DNA of 64,000 nt from Calvatia gigantea (taxonomy: Eukaryota; Basidiomycota; Agaricomycetes; Agaricales; Lycoperdaceae): positions 1,426,001 to 1,490,000 of the forward strand of contig JACAAK010000009.1 in NCBI GenBank assembly GCA_025093985.1, written 5' to 3'. A program made the position numbers and the translations under genes. Each line of letters opens with the position of its first letter. Within the stretch, counting starts at the first letter, position 1. Positions 32,221 through 42,665 of this stretch are shown in pieces. Below the pieces are notes generated by a model, which saw only the letters and a list, made by a program, of their open reading frames with translations, ran no database searches and was not told the DNA's origin.

Positions 32221-32500
32221 TGGCCAGCCCTCAGGCATTAGAGAGTAGAAGGATTTTACACTATATAGGTTGTTGAATTTTGTCATGGACTGAGTGTTGG
32301 TCTTCCAAAGCACTGAAGTGGCAGTGTTTGATGTAAAAGTGGAATATGGGAACATTTGAAGGAGTAGAAGAGAACAACTTTTGCTTAGTCAAAGCTGACC
32401 AATTCTGACTAAGGCTGTGCAAAAGTAGTACAGGATTACCAATGCTGACTAAAACTTGTAAGCAAGGACCCCAAACACACCATCATCCCCCTCTATAATG
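32221..32500. repeat. Dispersed repeat R3, copy 1
   Basis: Shares GCATTAGAGAGT, TGCTTAGTCA and CTGACTAAGGCTGTGCAAAA with 35880-36180. Non-coding. It lies between R2 and R1. Confidence 0.6.
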
Positions 32501-32504
32501 ACTA

Positions 32505-32880
32505 GGCCGGATTCCGTGCCTTTGGTATGGGTGGTACTTTAGTCCTTTTAGTTATTTTAATTCTTACAGTTATTCAAGTTACAGTTTAACTTTATTAATT
32601 TTTCTCTTAGTATTACATCTATTTTCAGAGTACATATTCTATATAAAACATAAAATATTAATTACATACAGAATTAGTTACAACATCCAAATTATACTTT
32701 GTGCTTGCATTTTTAATTATTATTTTCCTTTATCTTTGTATTTTACTCTAAACATCCATGTAATACTAACACAAAAACTAATCCACTTAAACTATAACTT
32801 GAATAACTTTAAAAATAAGAGTAACTAAGAACACAAACTATGGTCCATACTAAGTACTACCTGTGCTAACATGATAGTGG
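32505..32880. repeat. Dispersed repeat R1, copy 2
   Basis: Close match to 11273-11635, same orientation. Confidence 0.75.
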
Positions 32881-32929
32881 GAAAGAGAAAGTAAAAGAAG
32901 GACAATAGTGTAGGTTAGTTGTCAAAGGT

Positions 32930-33177
32930 TTGGGGGAGTTAATTTCACTGATAAGACTGCTAACATACCCACATTCACATATTCTTTTGATTATATCTAT
33001 TGCAATTGATTCCAGTGCTGTTTGGAGGGAAACTGTATCCTGTTTAAAATATTTTAATTATTACAGTTTCATAAGTTACTTTGCATTGATTTTCTGCTAG
33101 TCTACAATTATTAGGAGTACCATATCTTGATATATATTTTCTGAAAAGTTCAAACATTGGAAGTATATTGTCTACTG
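32930..33177 (-). mobile_element. Decayed Tc1-type terminal fragment
   Basis: Resembles the end of the Tc1 elements below: GGGGGAGTTAATTT, TTAAAATATT, CTACAATTA, TTTCTGAAAAGTTCAAACATTGG and a closing CTACTG before TA. No transposase remains. It is more diverged than the three full copies, so it may belong to a sister family. Confidence 0.5.
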
Positions 33178-35400
33178 TATGTCTACTACTCCTTGAGCTG
33201 TAATATTTTTGTTTGTTTTTGTTAGTACTATCCCCTTTGTAAGTCCATGGTCCACTATGGACAGGATAGTATCAAATCCATTATCTTCTGGTAAATCAGT
33301 GATTAAATCCATTGAAATTTGTGTAAATGGTTTAATTGAATTTGGCCCAGGTATTGGTTGCATTGGTGGTTTTGTCAGATGTCTATTAATTTTATATTGT
33401 TGACATATATTGCATCCTTTTATATAGTTTTGAATATATGTATTTATTCCTGGCCAATATATTTCTTTATTGAGTTTCTTGATAGTTGTAGTGATTCCTG
33501 GATGTCCAGAAGTTTCGTGATCATGTGCATTCTTTAGAATTTTCCTTTTAATTTCTGCATTTTCTAGTATAACTATTCTATTTTAAAATAGATATAATCC
33601 ATTGTGTTCTTTATATTTCGATTTGTCTAATATTTGTGAATCATTTTGTTTTATTTCATCTTTTATTTCTTCGGTGATGAAATTTATAAAATGTTCTTTT
33701 GGGATGGCTATTATGTTTTCGTTATCTTTTTCATTTATTTTATAATCTGGTCTTCTGCTTAATGCATTCGCTAAAACATTCTTTTGTCCTGGTAGATGTT
33801 TTATTTGATAATTGAATCTTGTCATGTATAGTGTTCATCTTGCTTGTCTTCAATTAAGTTGTTGTGGAGCTTTCCATCTAGTTAGGTTTTCATGATCAGA
33901 CCATATTATAAATGGATATGGGGTTCCTTCTAAATAGTGTCTCCACTCCTTTAATGCTCTAATTATAGTGAGGAATTCTCTATCAGAGGTATGATAATTC
34001 TGTTCTGCTGGATTTAGGGTTCAGGAATAATATACTACAGGATGTTTATCTCCATTAGTGTCTCTTTGTAATAACACTGCTCCTGTAGCATTTAAGGATG
34101 TATCGCATTCTATTTTGAATGGTTTATTTTTGTCAATCATTAGAAGTATTGGTGCAGTTAGAAAGGCTTGTTTAAGCTTTTCGAATGATTTTTATGCTTC
34201 TGATGTCCAAATAAAGTTTGTTGTTTTTCGTAATAGTGCGTTCATTGGTGTAGTTATTTCTGAATAATTTTTGATAAATTTTTGATAGAAATTGCAAAAT
34301 CCTGTAAATTGTTGAACATTTCTTGCTGTTTTTGGTACTGGCCAATCTTTTATTCCATCCAATTTTATTGGATCCATTTCTATTTTGTTAGGTTTTATTA
34401 TTACTCCTAAATATTCAGTTCTTGTTTCTCGAATTCGCATTTTTCTGTTTTTAGATAAAGATTTTATCTTGTAATCTTTTAAGAACTTCTTTTGTTAAGA
34501 AGTCTAGATCTTTTATTTCTTTTGCATGAATAAGTATATCTCAATATACAGATTACTCCTCTTTTATCTATTAAATCTCGAAAAATAGAATCCATCATAC
34601 TTTAAAAAGTTGCTGGAGAATTGGTCATTCCAAAGAACATTACTGTTGGTTCGAATAATCCTTCAGTAGTTCTAAAGGCAGCTTTCCATTCATCTCCTTC
34701 ACTATTCTAATGTTATTGTATCCTAATCATACATCTAATTTGGTAAAATATTTCGAATTTTTAAGTTTATCCATGATTTTTGAAATATTTGGAATTGGAT
34801 GTGCTTTTTAATTGTATGTTTATTCAAATAAACATAATCTTGACATGGTCTTAAATCTGTTCCTTTCTTTGATACAAAGAAAAAGGATGATGCCATTGGC
34901 AATTGTGATTCTCGAATAACCTCTAAATCCTAATGATTTTGTTCATTTTTCAACAATTCCTTATGTTATAGTATATATTCTTATTTTTGTTCGACCTTGT
35001 TTCTATGATTATTTTAGACCAATCTTCTTTGGTGGCATTCTCTATTTTTCCTTTAGATACTTGTAAGTATGTTGAAATTTTCTTGGCTGCTTTTATTGGT
35101 CACATGATTCTCATTTACTTTCTCAATTGATTAGAAAAGCTTGTAGGAATTACTTTGTATTTCTTTACTTTAGAAAGTCTTCTGTCAACGACTTATGCTT
35201 CTCTCATACATTATTCATGAAAGATTTGTTATCGTCTCTCATTAAGAGTTTCTTTTTCCAGTTTTATAGGATTTATTTTTGAACCAATTTTCTAAGAATA
35301 ACAGTTTATATATAAATTTTGGTTTTATTTCATTTTTTGTATTAATTTAATTTTGACTTTTTTATTAAACATTTTATGTTAATTTCTTGTTCCTGGATTT
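33178..35400 (-). pseudogene. Gypsy Y pol fragment (RT to integrase)
   Basis: From 33178 to about 34920 it matches 40692-42436 at very high identity. On the minus strand it reads RT, RNase H (NALSRRPDYKINEKD) and the integrase start (IPGPNSIKPFTQISMDLITDLP). Compared with the other copy it has several losses of one to three bases (for example around 34413, 34460 and 34545) that break the RT frame. Beyond 34920 the two copies part, and 35000-35400 is AT-rich sequence that I cannot assign. Confidence 0.8.
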
Positions 35401-35419
35401 GTTTTTAATGGATATTCAT

Positions 35420-35830
35420 TACTCAATTTTATGATCAGTCCATGTTATTTTCCATAATTACCTTATCACTCTTGTTATCAGTTATTATCTTACTATCAGT
35501 TGTCTTTATCTTATATACCTTGTTATCAGCCTGTATTGATGTATAGTATTATCTTATCAGCTAGTGTTAGCCAAGTTGATCTCATTATCAGTTTATCATC
35601 ACTTGTTATCTTACTATCAGTAAATCCTTATCTGCTATCAGCCCATGTCAATCTACTCAATCACCATATGTTAATTTGTATAATCATATCTATTAGACAG
35701 AATGTAATAATCTAGCCAGCTTAGCATCAATCTTTCTGTCAGTAAATCCTATTTGGTATCAGCCTATGTCAGTCTACTCAATTTTATAATCAGCCTATGT
35801 TATATCAATTATCAGCATGATACTCTGAAG
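35420..35830. repeat. Minisatellite R2, copy 3
   Basis: Matches 11640-11892 closely in word order (TTATCAGTTATTATCTTAC, TGTATTGATGTATAG, CTAGTGTTAGCCAA). Confidence 0.75.
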
Positions 35831-35869
35831 AATGAAAGAGTGGAACAACAGTGTGGGGTTTTTTGGTTA

Positions 35870-36190
35870 GTCAGTTCTGACAAATCTAGCCAGCCTTCAG
35901 GCATTAGAGAGTGGAAGAATGGACAGTGGGAAGTTTTTTGCTTAGTCAGTTCTGATGAATGCTGTGCTATTTGAGCAGCTCAGGATAAGAGAGTGGGATG
36001 AAGGCTTACAAATGCTTAGTCAGTTCTGACTAATCCTGTGCTATTCTGACAAATCCTGTGCTATTCTGACAAATCCTGTGCTATTCTGACAAATCCTGTG
36101 CTGTTCTGACTAAGGCTGTGCAAAAACAGCACAGGATTATCAATCCTGACTAAAATTTGTCAGCCTACACCATTGTCCCCCTCTTATAGC
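35870..36190. repeat. Dispersed repeat R3, copy 2
   Basis: Same words as 32221-32500. It contains the 20-bp tandem array listed next. Confidence 0.6.
36025..36110. repeat. 20-bp tandem array, about four copies
   Basis: Unit TTCTGACAAATCCTGTGCTA repeated four times with single-base variants (TAA for AAA in the first, CTG for CTA in the last). Too short and unspaced for a CRISPR array. Confidence 0.85.
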
Positions 36191-36402
36191 CCCCCAGAAG
36201 CCCCCAGACACCCTATTATCCCACTCTATATAGATAATTAGATTTCCTATTGTTCTTCTATATAGGAAATCTCTTATTCATTGTTTTATCAATTAGGACA
36301 TATAACATATACATACAGTAACATATATGTATATACTCCAATATACTTAAAAATCTCTCTTTCTAACTAAGAGAAACCATTGTTTCTACTTAGTTAGGTA
36401 AA
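36191..36402. other. AT-rich spacer, nothing recognised
   Basis: Contains a hairpin-like pair, GATTTCCTAT and ATAGGAAATC, about 36242-36273, and CTTAGTTAGG before the next LTR. No gene or known element. Confidence 0.5.
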
Positions 36403-36764
36403 TGTTGTGGTTTTATTCCATCTGCTTCTTTACCTCTATATGTTTCTACCTTGTTCCCCTATATACCTGTTTCATGTCTATGTTTACCCAGTGATCTCCA
36501 GATTGACTCACATATAATTAGTACATCAATGTGCCTTGTTACTCAGATGTTTCATATGTACCCCCATCTGCTCAACCAGATGGCCTTAGTCTATATAAGT
36601 ATAGTTACAGCCACTGTAATCTATACACTTAACCATCTTGTGTATTTCCTCTTACATCTCTCAAGTCTTGCCTTAAGCTGCAACCTAAGTTACCAACTCA
36701 TAAAGGTTGTAACATTTGATTAAGTATTTCCACCTCACCTTGCAGGATAGGAGCTGTTATTATT
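36403..36764 (+). mobile_element. Gypsy1-family LTR with internal leader (Gypsy E, partial)
   Basis: LTR 36403-36714, opening TGTTGTGG and ending GTTGTAACA, followed by TTTGATTAAGTATTTCC at the primer-binding position and CACCTCACCTTGCAGGA, as in its relatives. The leader is broken at 36764 by an X-family LTR (TSD TTATT). After the nest ends at 44841 no gag follows, so the rest is lost or unrecognisable. Confidence 0.75.
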
Positions 36765-37279
36765 TGTCACAACCCATATGCATGCTCACCCACTTCATCC
36801 ACTCATACCCAAACTATATCCCATTTATATTTTATTTACCATTCACTCTCACCCACTCTCCCCCATCTCCCCCACACTCCATTCTTATTATTGACATCTG
36901 ACATTAATTTCTGATTATCCTTCTTGTACATTTCTCCAGTCATTATATCTACCCCCATTTCCATTGCAATTCTCTTTTTCCTATTCATGACATTCCTGTT
37001 TCACCTTATTCCTTTTAGTTAGTTGCATGTCCAGTGTTTCTATCTAGCAACCATACCTGGCCAGTACATGAAGTCATAGTAGTTTTCTTTCATAGAACTA
37101 CTCTCTCTTGAGTATATAAACTGTAGCTACTTTACTTGTAATTCTCAGTCTGAAATCAACTTAGTGACACACTACTTCTGTTCTACCTCTGCCTCTGTCT
37201 CTGTTCTCATCTCTGTCCCTGCCCTCACCTCTTACTCTGAAGTTAGGACCACTTATTGGCAGGAAGGCACAACACATAT
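36765..37279 (-). repeat. Family X LTR, minus orientation, left part
   Basis: Reverse complement of the X LTR at 55362, starting TGTCACAACC. TSD TTATT at 36760-36764 and 44837-44841. Interrupted at 37279 by a Y LTR and continued at 44722-44836. Confidence 0.85.
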
Positions 37280-37620
37280 TGTTATGAACTCATGTATTTA
37301 CTTAGATAATACAAGTTCTAGAATGCCTTTAAGACTAGCTTGTATCTAAACAGACCTAGAACATAGCCAGACTCACCTAGAACTTAATACATATAATAGC
37401 ACAACTTATGTCATAATTCAAAGTCGTACCACTTTGAAGTCGTACCACATTTAAATACCACATATAGACAAGTAACATATTAATACAGTACAATACAATA
37501 GTACACCGTTGTAGTATATAAACCCCTCAACTTGACCAGTAGACCCCATTGTTTCTACTTGGTTAGGTGGAGACTCAATCTATAACTCTTGAAACACACT
37601 CTTACTCTCTGCTCTTAAGA
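37280..37620 (+). repeat. Family Y LTR, plus orientation, left part
   Basis: Starts TGTTATGAACTC; TSD CATAT at 37275-37279 and 44717-44721. Cut at 37620 by the Gypsy Y element in opposite orientation; it continues at 44512-44716. Confidence 0.85.
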
Positions 37621-37625
37621 TATTG

Positions 37626-38173
37626 TGTTATAGTGAGATAGAACTTGTTCTAATTCTACCCAATATCTATCCGCAGATGATATCAAAGGGAACTCCTTCT
37701 CGAAGGCTCAAAGAATAGACAAAGTAATACAACTACTTTGGATATTCTTAAGTCTTACAATCAGAGGTCAATCCTCAGAGTATAACTCCTTAATGTCTTA
37801 TGCAATACTTTTAATAGTTTAGAAGCAACGTCTTAAGAGCAGAGAGTAAGAGTGTATTTCAAGAGTTATAGATTGAGTCTCCATCTAACCAAGTAGAAAC
37901 AATGGGGTCTACTGGTCAAGTTGAGGGGTTTATATACTACAACGGTGTACTATTGTATTGTACTGTATTGATATGTTACTTGTCTATATATGGTATTTAA
38001 ATGTGGTATGACTTCAAAGTGGTATGACTTTGAATTATGACATAAGCTGTGCTATTTATATGTATTAAGTTCTAGGTAAGTCTGGCTATGTTCTAGGTCT
38101 GTCTAGATACAAGCTAGTCTTTAGAAGCATTCTAGAACTTGTATTATCTAAGTAAATACATGAGTTCATAACA
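37626..38173 (-). repeat. Gypsy Y 3' LTR
   Basis: 548 bp. On the minus strand it opens TGTTATGAACTC and closes ACTATAACA. With the plus-oriented Y LTR at 37280-37620 it forms a large imperfect inverted repeat (arms of ~340 bp). On the minus strand GAAAAGGATAA, a purine tract, precedes it. Confidence 0.88.
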
Positions 38174-38442
38174 TTATCCTTTTCTATCATAGATGTCTCA
38201 TCTATTTTTCTTTTTTAAGAAATTTTAAAGTTTTTATGTTTTTATTTTATAAGTTTTTGAGTGTAACATTTTATTATTATTATTTTTGTAAAGAAAATTT
38301 TCTAAGTTTAAAAAGAAATTTCAAAACAAGTAAAGAAAATTTTCTAAATACAAGTACAAGTAAAAATGTTTTCATAATTGTTACTATAGCGAAGTAACTA
38401 AGTAAAGTTCAAAAAGAAATTTATTTATCTACAAGTAAATTT
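38174..38442. other. Gypsy Y 3' untranslated stretch
   Basis: AT-rich with repeated AAGTAAAGAAAATTTTCTAA words; no coding sense. It lies between the ORF3 stop and the 3' LTR. Confidence 0.5.
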
Positions 38443-39756
38443 TCAGATCATGTATCCTACTGGTTCACCTGTGATGTTTGTAATTGCGTTGTTGTCGAAA
38501 TCAAATTCAACATCCTCTGGATAATAGCTACCTAGTTGGGGTTGATATCCATTGACGATATAAGTCGGGAGGTTTGAGGGAATTGTTGAAGAAGTTGCAG
38601 GTCGATGCAACTGTTTGAGGTTACCAACATTGGTGGGTTTAGGTATCAGTTTCTTGATGAGTCTTGGGGCGTATTTCAGCCCGTTAGTGACAATGGTGGT
38701 TGGAATATGAGTGGAGGGAGTGGTGTTGGTCTTGGTATTCTGAGTTGGATCAGAACAGGTGGAGTTGTCAACATTTCGATTAGAGGTGTCAGTATTGGTA
38801 GGTAGATTGGTGAGGGCCTTGGGGCCATGGGAGAGGGAGGTGGTAACCCCGACGAGAGGTGTACCGGTGTGGTGAAATTCCTCCTTGTGTTGGAGTTCAT
38901 AAAGGGCCTCTGTGGGGAGATCCTTGTGATTAACTCCTGGGTAAGGATTTTGGGTACAAAATTTTGCAAAGTGCCCAGGACCTTTCATTCGGCAGTGAAT
39001 GCAGTAATACTTTCTGCATTGTGTCTTGAAATGGCCCACTCCAGTACATATCTCGCAGTATACATCTCAATATTGAGATGCATTAGGGTAGTGTCAGGGA
39101 GAGGGATTAGGTCATCTACGAGTCAACAAAGTTGGTACAGTCTGAATACTCCTGTTTGCAGGAGCCACATTTGGACGTTGGGGTAGTTGACAAGGAGTGA
39201 CTGGAGTTGGAGGTGGAGAAGGTCGTCAGGAGCTTCCAGGATTTGTCACAGGTCAGTCTGCAACTTGTTTACTGAGGTCCTTAGTTGGTTCCTCAGCGGG
39301 TTGTGTAATGGTTTTGAGCATTCGCTTGATAGCCCTAAGATGGGGGCCTATGATAAGATTGCTAGAGAGGTCGAGGAGGTGGAGGTTGGCACTCTGGAGT
39401 GCCTCATTGTAATGGCACTTTGCAGCTCTAAGCTCATCATATGCAAGCCTGATTTCATGCACTCAGTGAGTGAGTCAAGTATTCCGGCCATAACAGGACA
39501 CAAAGTCAGCGGTTGCTCGTTCAGATGAAAGAGCGGATCATAGGGTGGCATCCTGGAGTGTAGATGTCGCAACTTGACTTTGTTGTTTCATAGGGTTCAA
39601 ACCAGAGGTTCAAACTTCCAATGGTCCTGCTGACAATATGACTGGAGAAGGTGGGGGTGTAGGAGTCATGGGGAGAGGGCTTTCATGGGATGAGGAGGAG
39701 GAGTAGTCAGGAGTGAGAGTAGGAGTGGTAGTAGGCTTTAAGAAAACCCTAGACAT
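38443..39756 (-). pseudogene. Gypsy Y ORF3: zinc-knuckle protein, broken by nine TGA
   Basis: One frame from ATG (39756) to TAA or equivalent at 38443 covers 438 codons and includes nine stops, every one TGA. That fits a real ORF decayed at CGA codons. The N-terminus is Ser/Thr/Pro rich, the middle helical (HEIRLAYDELRAAKCHYNEAL, LRAIKRMLKTI), then two knuckles, CEICTGVGHFKTQC (CX2CX4HX4C) and CIHCRMKGPGHFAKFC (CX2CX6HX4C), and a Thr/Asn-rich tail. It starts at the end of pol after the chromodomain. It is unrelated in sequence to Gypsy1 ORF3, although placed the same way. It resembles a Gag nucleocapsid, but its place is wrong for gag. Function unknown. Confidence 0.72.
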
Positions 39757-39789
39757 TTGGGTTGTTGGATTTTCTACATCAAGTCATGG

Positions 39790-42436
39790 TCTCTTTTATA
39801 CTCTTCAAGTTCCTCTTTCACATTTTCTAAGTTTACTTCTGGTTCCTATGAGTCCTCAGTTGGTCCATAGCCTTTCCATCGTATGAGGTATTCTCATTCT
39901 ATTCCTGTATACTTCTTTTGGAATCTGTGTTTCAGAATTCCTTCTATTTGATATTGTTCTTCGCCTTCTATTAGGTCCAGTGGTGGGTTTTCATTGTGTT
40001 TCCCAAATATATCATTTTCTATTATTGGTGTTAGAAGAGAAGCATGGAACCTATTGTGTATCTTTCACTTCTTCAGTAGTTTTAGTTCATAAGTTGTAGC
40101 GGATGTTTTACAGATGATTTCAAAAGGTCCTTCTCTTCTTTGGCTAAGTTTCTTTGATAGATAGGATAGGGGTAAGTTCTGATTGTCTAACCACACTTTA
40201 TCTCCGACTTTGAATGGCTTCCATGGTCAGAAACTTCTTTGTGCCATCTTTTGTCTTGTTAGTTCATGTACTTCTAAAGCTGCTTCTCGGATCTTTTGTA
40301 AATAAAGGGTTGTTTCGTTAATCGAGGGTACAGATGTATTTTCTTTGTCTTCTAATGTTGTAAAAGCTTTGGGGTTCATTCCATATAGAAGTTCATATGG
40401 AGAATGTATTCTTCCACTATGCGGTTTGGTATTATGTATGAATTCTATCATTGGTAAAGCTCTTGTCCAAGAGTTTGGATTTTTCAATGTATAAGCTGCT
40501 AAATAGAATTCTATCTCTTGATTATATCTTTCAGTTGTTCCATCTGTTTGGGGATGATACGCTGTTGAAAATGCTGGTTTAATATTCAGTTTTTCATAGA
40601 GTTTTTGCATTGATTTTGCTGCAAATCTTGGGTCTCTATCTGATATTATTTTCGTTGGAGTTCCAAATTTTGAAAATATTTTCTCAAACAGTATGTCTAC
40701 TACTCCTTGAGCTGTAATATTTTTGTTTGTTTTTGTTAGTACTATCCCCTTTGTAAGTCCATGGTCCACTATGGACAGGATAGTATCAAATCCATTATCT
40801 TCTGGTAAATCAGTGATTAAATCCATTGAAATTTGTGTAAATGGTTTAATTGAATTTGGCCCAGGTATTGGTTGCATTGGTGGTTTTGTCAGATGTCTAT
40901 TAATTTTATATTGTTGACATATATTGCATCCTTTTATATAGTTTTGAATATATGTATTTATTCCTGGCCAATATATTTCTTTATTGAGTTTCTTGATAGT
41001 TGTAGTGATTCCTGGATGTCCAGAAGTTTCGTGATCATGTGCATTCTTTAGAATTTTCCTTTTAATTTCTGCATTTTCTAGTATAACTATTCTATTTTAA
41101 AATAGATATAATCCATCGTGTTCTTTATATTTCGATTTGTCTAATATTTGTGAATCATTTTGTTTTATTTCATCTTTTATTTCTTTGGTGATGAAATTTA
41201 TAAAATGTTCTTTTGGGATGGCTATTATGTTTTCATTATCTTTTTCATTTATTTTATAATCTGGTCTTCTGCTTAATGCATTCGCTAAAACATTCTTTTG
41301 TCCTGGTAGATGTTTTATTTGATAATTGAATCTTGTCATGTATAGTGTTCATCTTGCTTGTCTTCAATTAAGTTGTTGTGGAGCTTTCCATCTAGTTAGG
41401 TTTTCATGATCAGACCATATTATAAATGGATATGGGGTTCCTTCTAAATAGTGTCTCCACTCCTTTAATGCTCTAATTATAGTGAGGAATTCTCTATCAG
41501 AGGTATGATAATTCTGTTCTGCTGGATTTAGGGTTCAGGAATAATATACTACAGGATGTTTATCTCCATTAGTGTCTCTTTGTAATAACACTGCTCCTGT
41601 AGCATTTAAGGATGTATCGCATTCTATTTTGAATGGTTTATTTTCGTCAATCATTAGAAGTATTGGTGTAGTTAGAAAGGCTTGTTTAAGCTTTTCGAAT
41701 GATTTTTATGCTTCTGATGTCCAAATAAAGTTTGTTGTTTTTCGTAATAGTGCGTTCATTGGTGTAGTTATTTCTGAATAATTTTTGATAAATTTTTGAT
41801 AGAAATTGCAAAATCCTGTAAATTGTTGAACATTTCTTGCTGTTTTTGGTACTGGCCAATCTTTTATTCCATCCAATTTTATTGGATCCATTTCTATTTT
41901 GTTAGGTTTTATTATTACTCCTAAATATTCAAGTTCTTGTTTCTCGAATTCGCATTTTTCTGTTTTTAGATAAAGATTATTATCTTGTAATCTTTTAAGA
42001 ACTTCTTTTGTTAAGAAGTCTAGATCTTTTATTTCTTTTGCATGAATAAGTATATCATCAATATACACGATTACTCCTCTTTTATCTATTAAATCTCGAA
42101 AAATAGAATCCATCATACTTTAAAAAGTTGCTGGAGAATTGGTCATTCCAAAGAACATTACTGTTGGTTCGAATAATCCTTCAGTAGTTCTAAAGGCAGC
42201 TTTCCATTCATCTCCTTCACGTATTCTAATGTTATTGTATCCTAATCATACATCTAATTTGGTAAAATATTTCGAATTTTTAAGTTTATCCATGATTTTT
42301 GAAATATTTGGAATTGGATGTGCGTTTTTAATTGTATGTTTATTCAAATAAACATAATCTTGACATGGTCTTAAATCTGTTCCTTTCTTTGATACAAAGA
42401 AAAAGGATGATGCCATTGGCAATTGTGATTCTCGAA
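39790..42436 (-). pseudogene. Gypsy Y pol (RT to chromodomain)
   Basis: Minus-strand reading: RT ([23 protein letters not shown] region, then SIFRDLIDKRGVIVYIDDILIHAKE with YIDD at ~42060), RNase H, integrase zinc and core (DLITDLPEDNG, IISDRDPRF, TAYHPQTDGTTERYNQE; open 40227-40877), and a chromodomain (EYLIRWKGYGPTED, about 39880). Stops fall between open stretches, several at CGA-type positions (TGA). It is only distantly related to Gypsy1 pol. Confidence 0.88.
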
Positions 42437-42437
42437 T

Positions 42438-42462
42438 ACACCCCTAACCCCCTAACCCCTAG
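42438..42462. repeat. Telomere-like motif at the end of Gypsy Y pol
   Basis: ACACCCCTAACCCCCTAACC then CCTAG: three CCC(C)CTAA-type units. The sister fragment at ~34918 has ACCTCTAAATCCTAATG at this point, so the motif could be an expanded or less decayed version of local sequence. Confidence 0.5.
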
Positions 42463-42665
42463 TATTGTTGTTCTTTGTTCCAGACAATTCCTTATGTTTC
42501 ATAGTTATTTCTTTAGTTAGTTCTACCTTAGTTTCTATATATATTATAAGGAAAACTCCTGTTCTGGCCCTTTACACCTTCCAGACCCTGAGTTGCTTGC
42601 CCACCACTTGCCTGCTTCAGCTCACAGTGGACTCTGATATACACTGGCAATTTTAGAGGACACTG
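42463..42665. other. Unassigned stretch between Gypsy Y pol and Tc1
   Basis: Shares ACAATTCCTTATGTT with the sister fragment near 34955, then departs. It contains GC-richer unique sequence (GCCCTTTACACCTTCCAGAC). Nothing recognised. Confidence 0.4.

Noticed and set aside
36025..36110. CRISPR-like array
   Set aside because: The 20-bp units are directly tandem with no spacers, in a eukaryotic repeat region.
38605..39528. Plus-strand ORFs opposite Gypsy Y ORF3
   Set aside because: The minus strand has the zinc knuckles and the all-TGA decay pattern; the plus frames are shadows.
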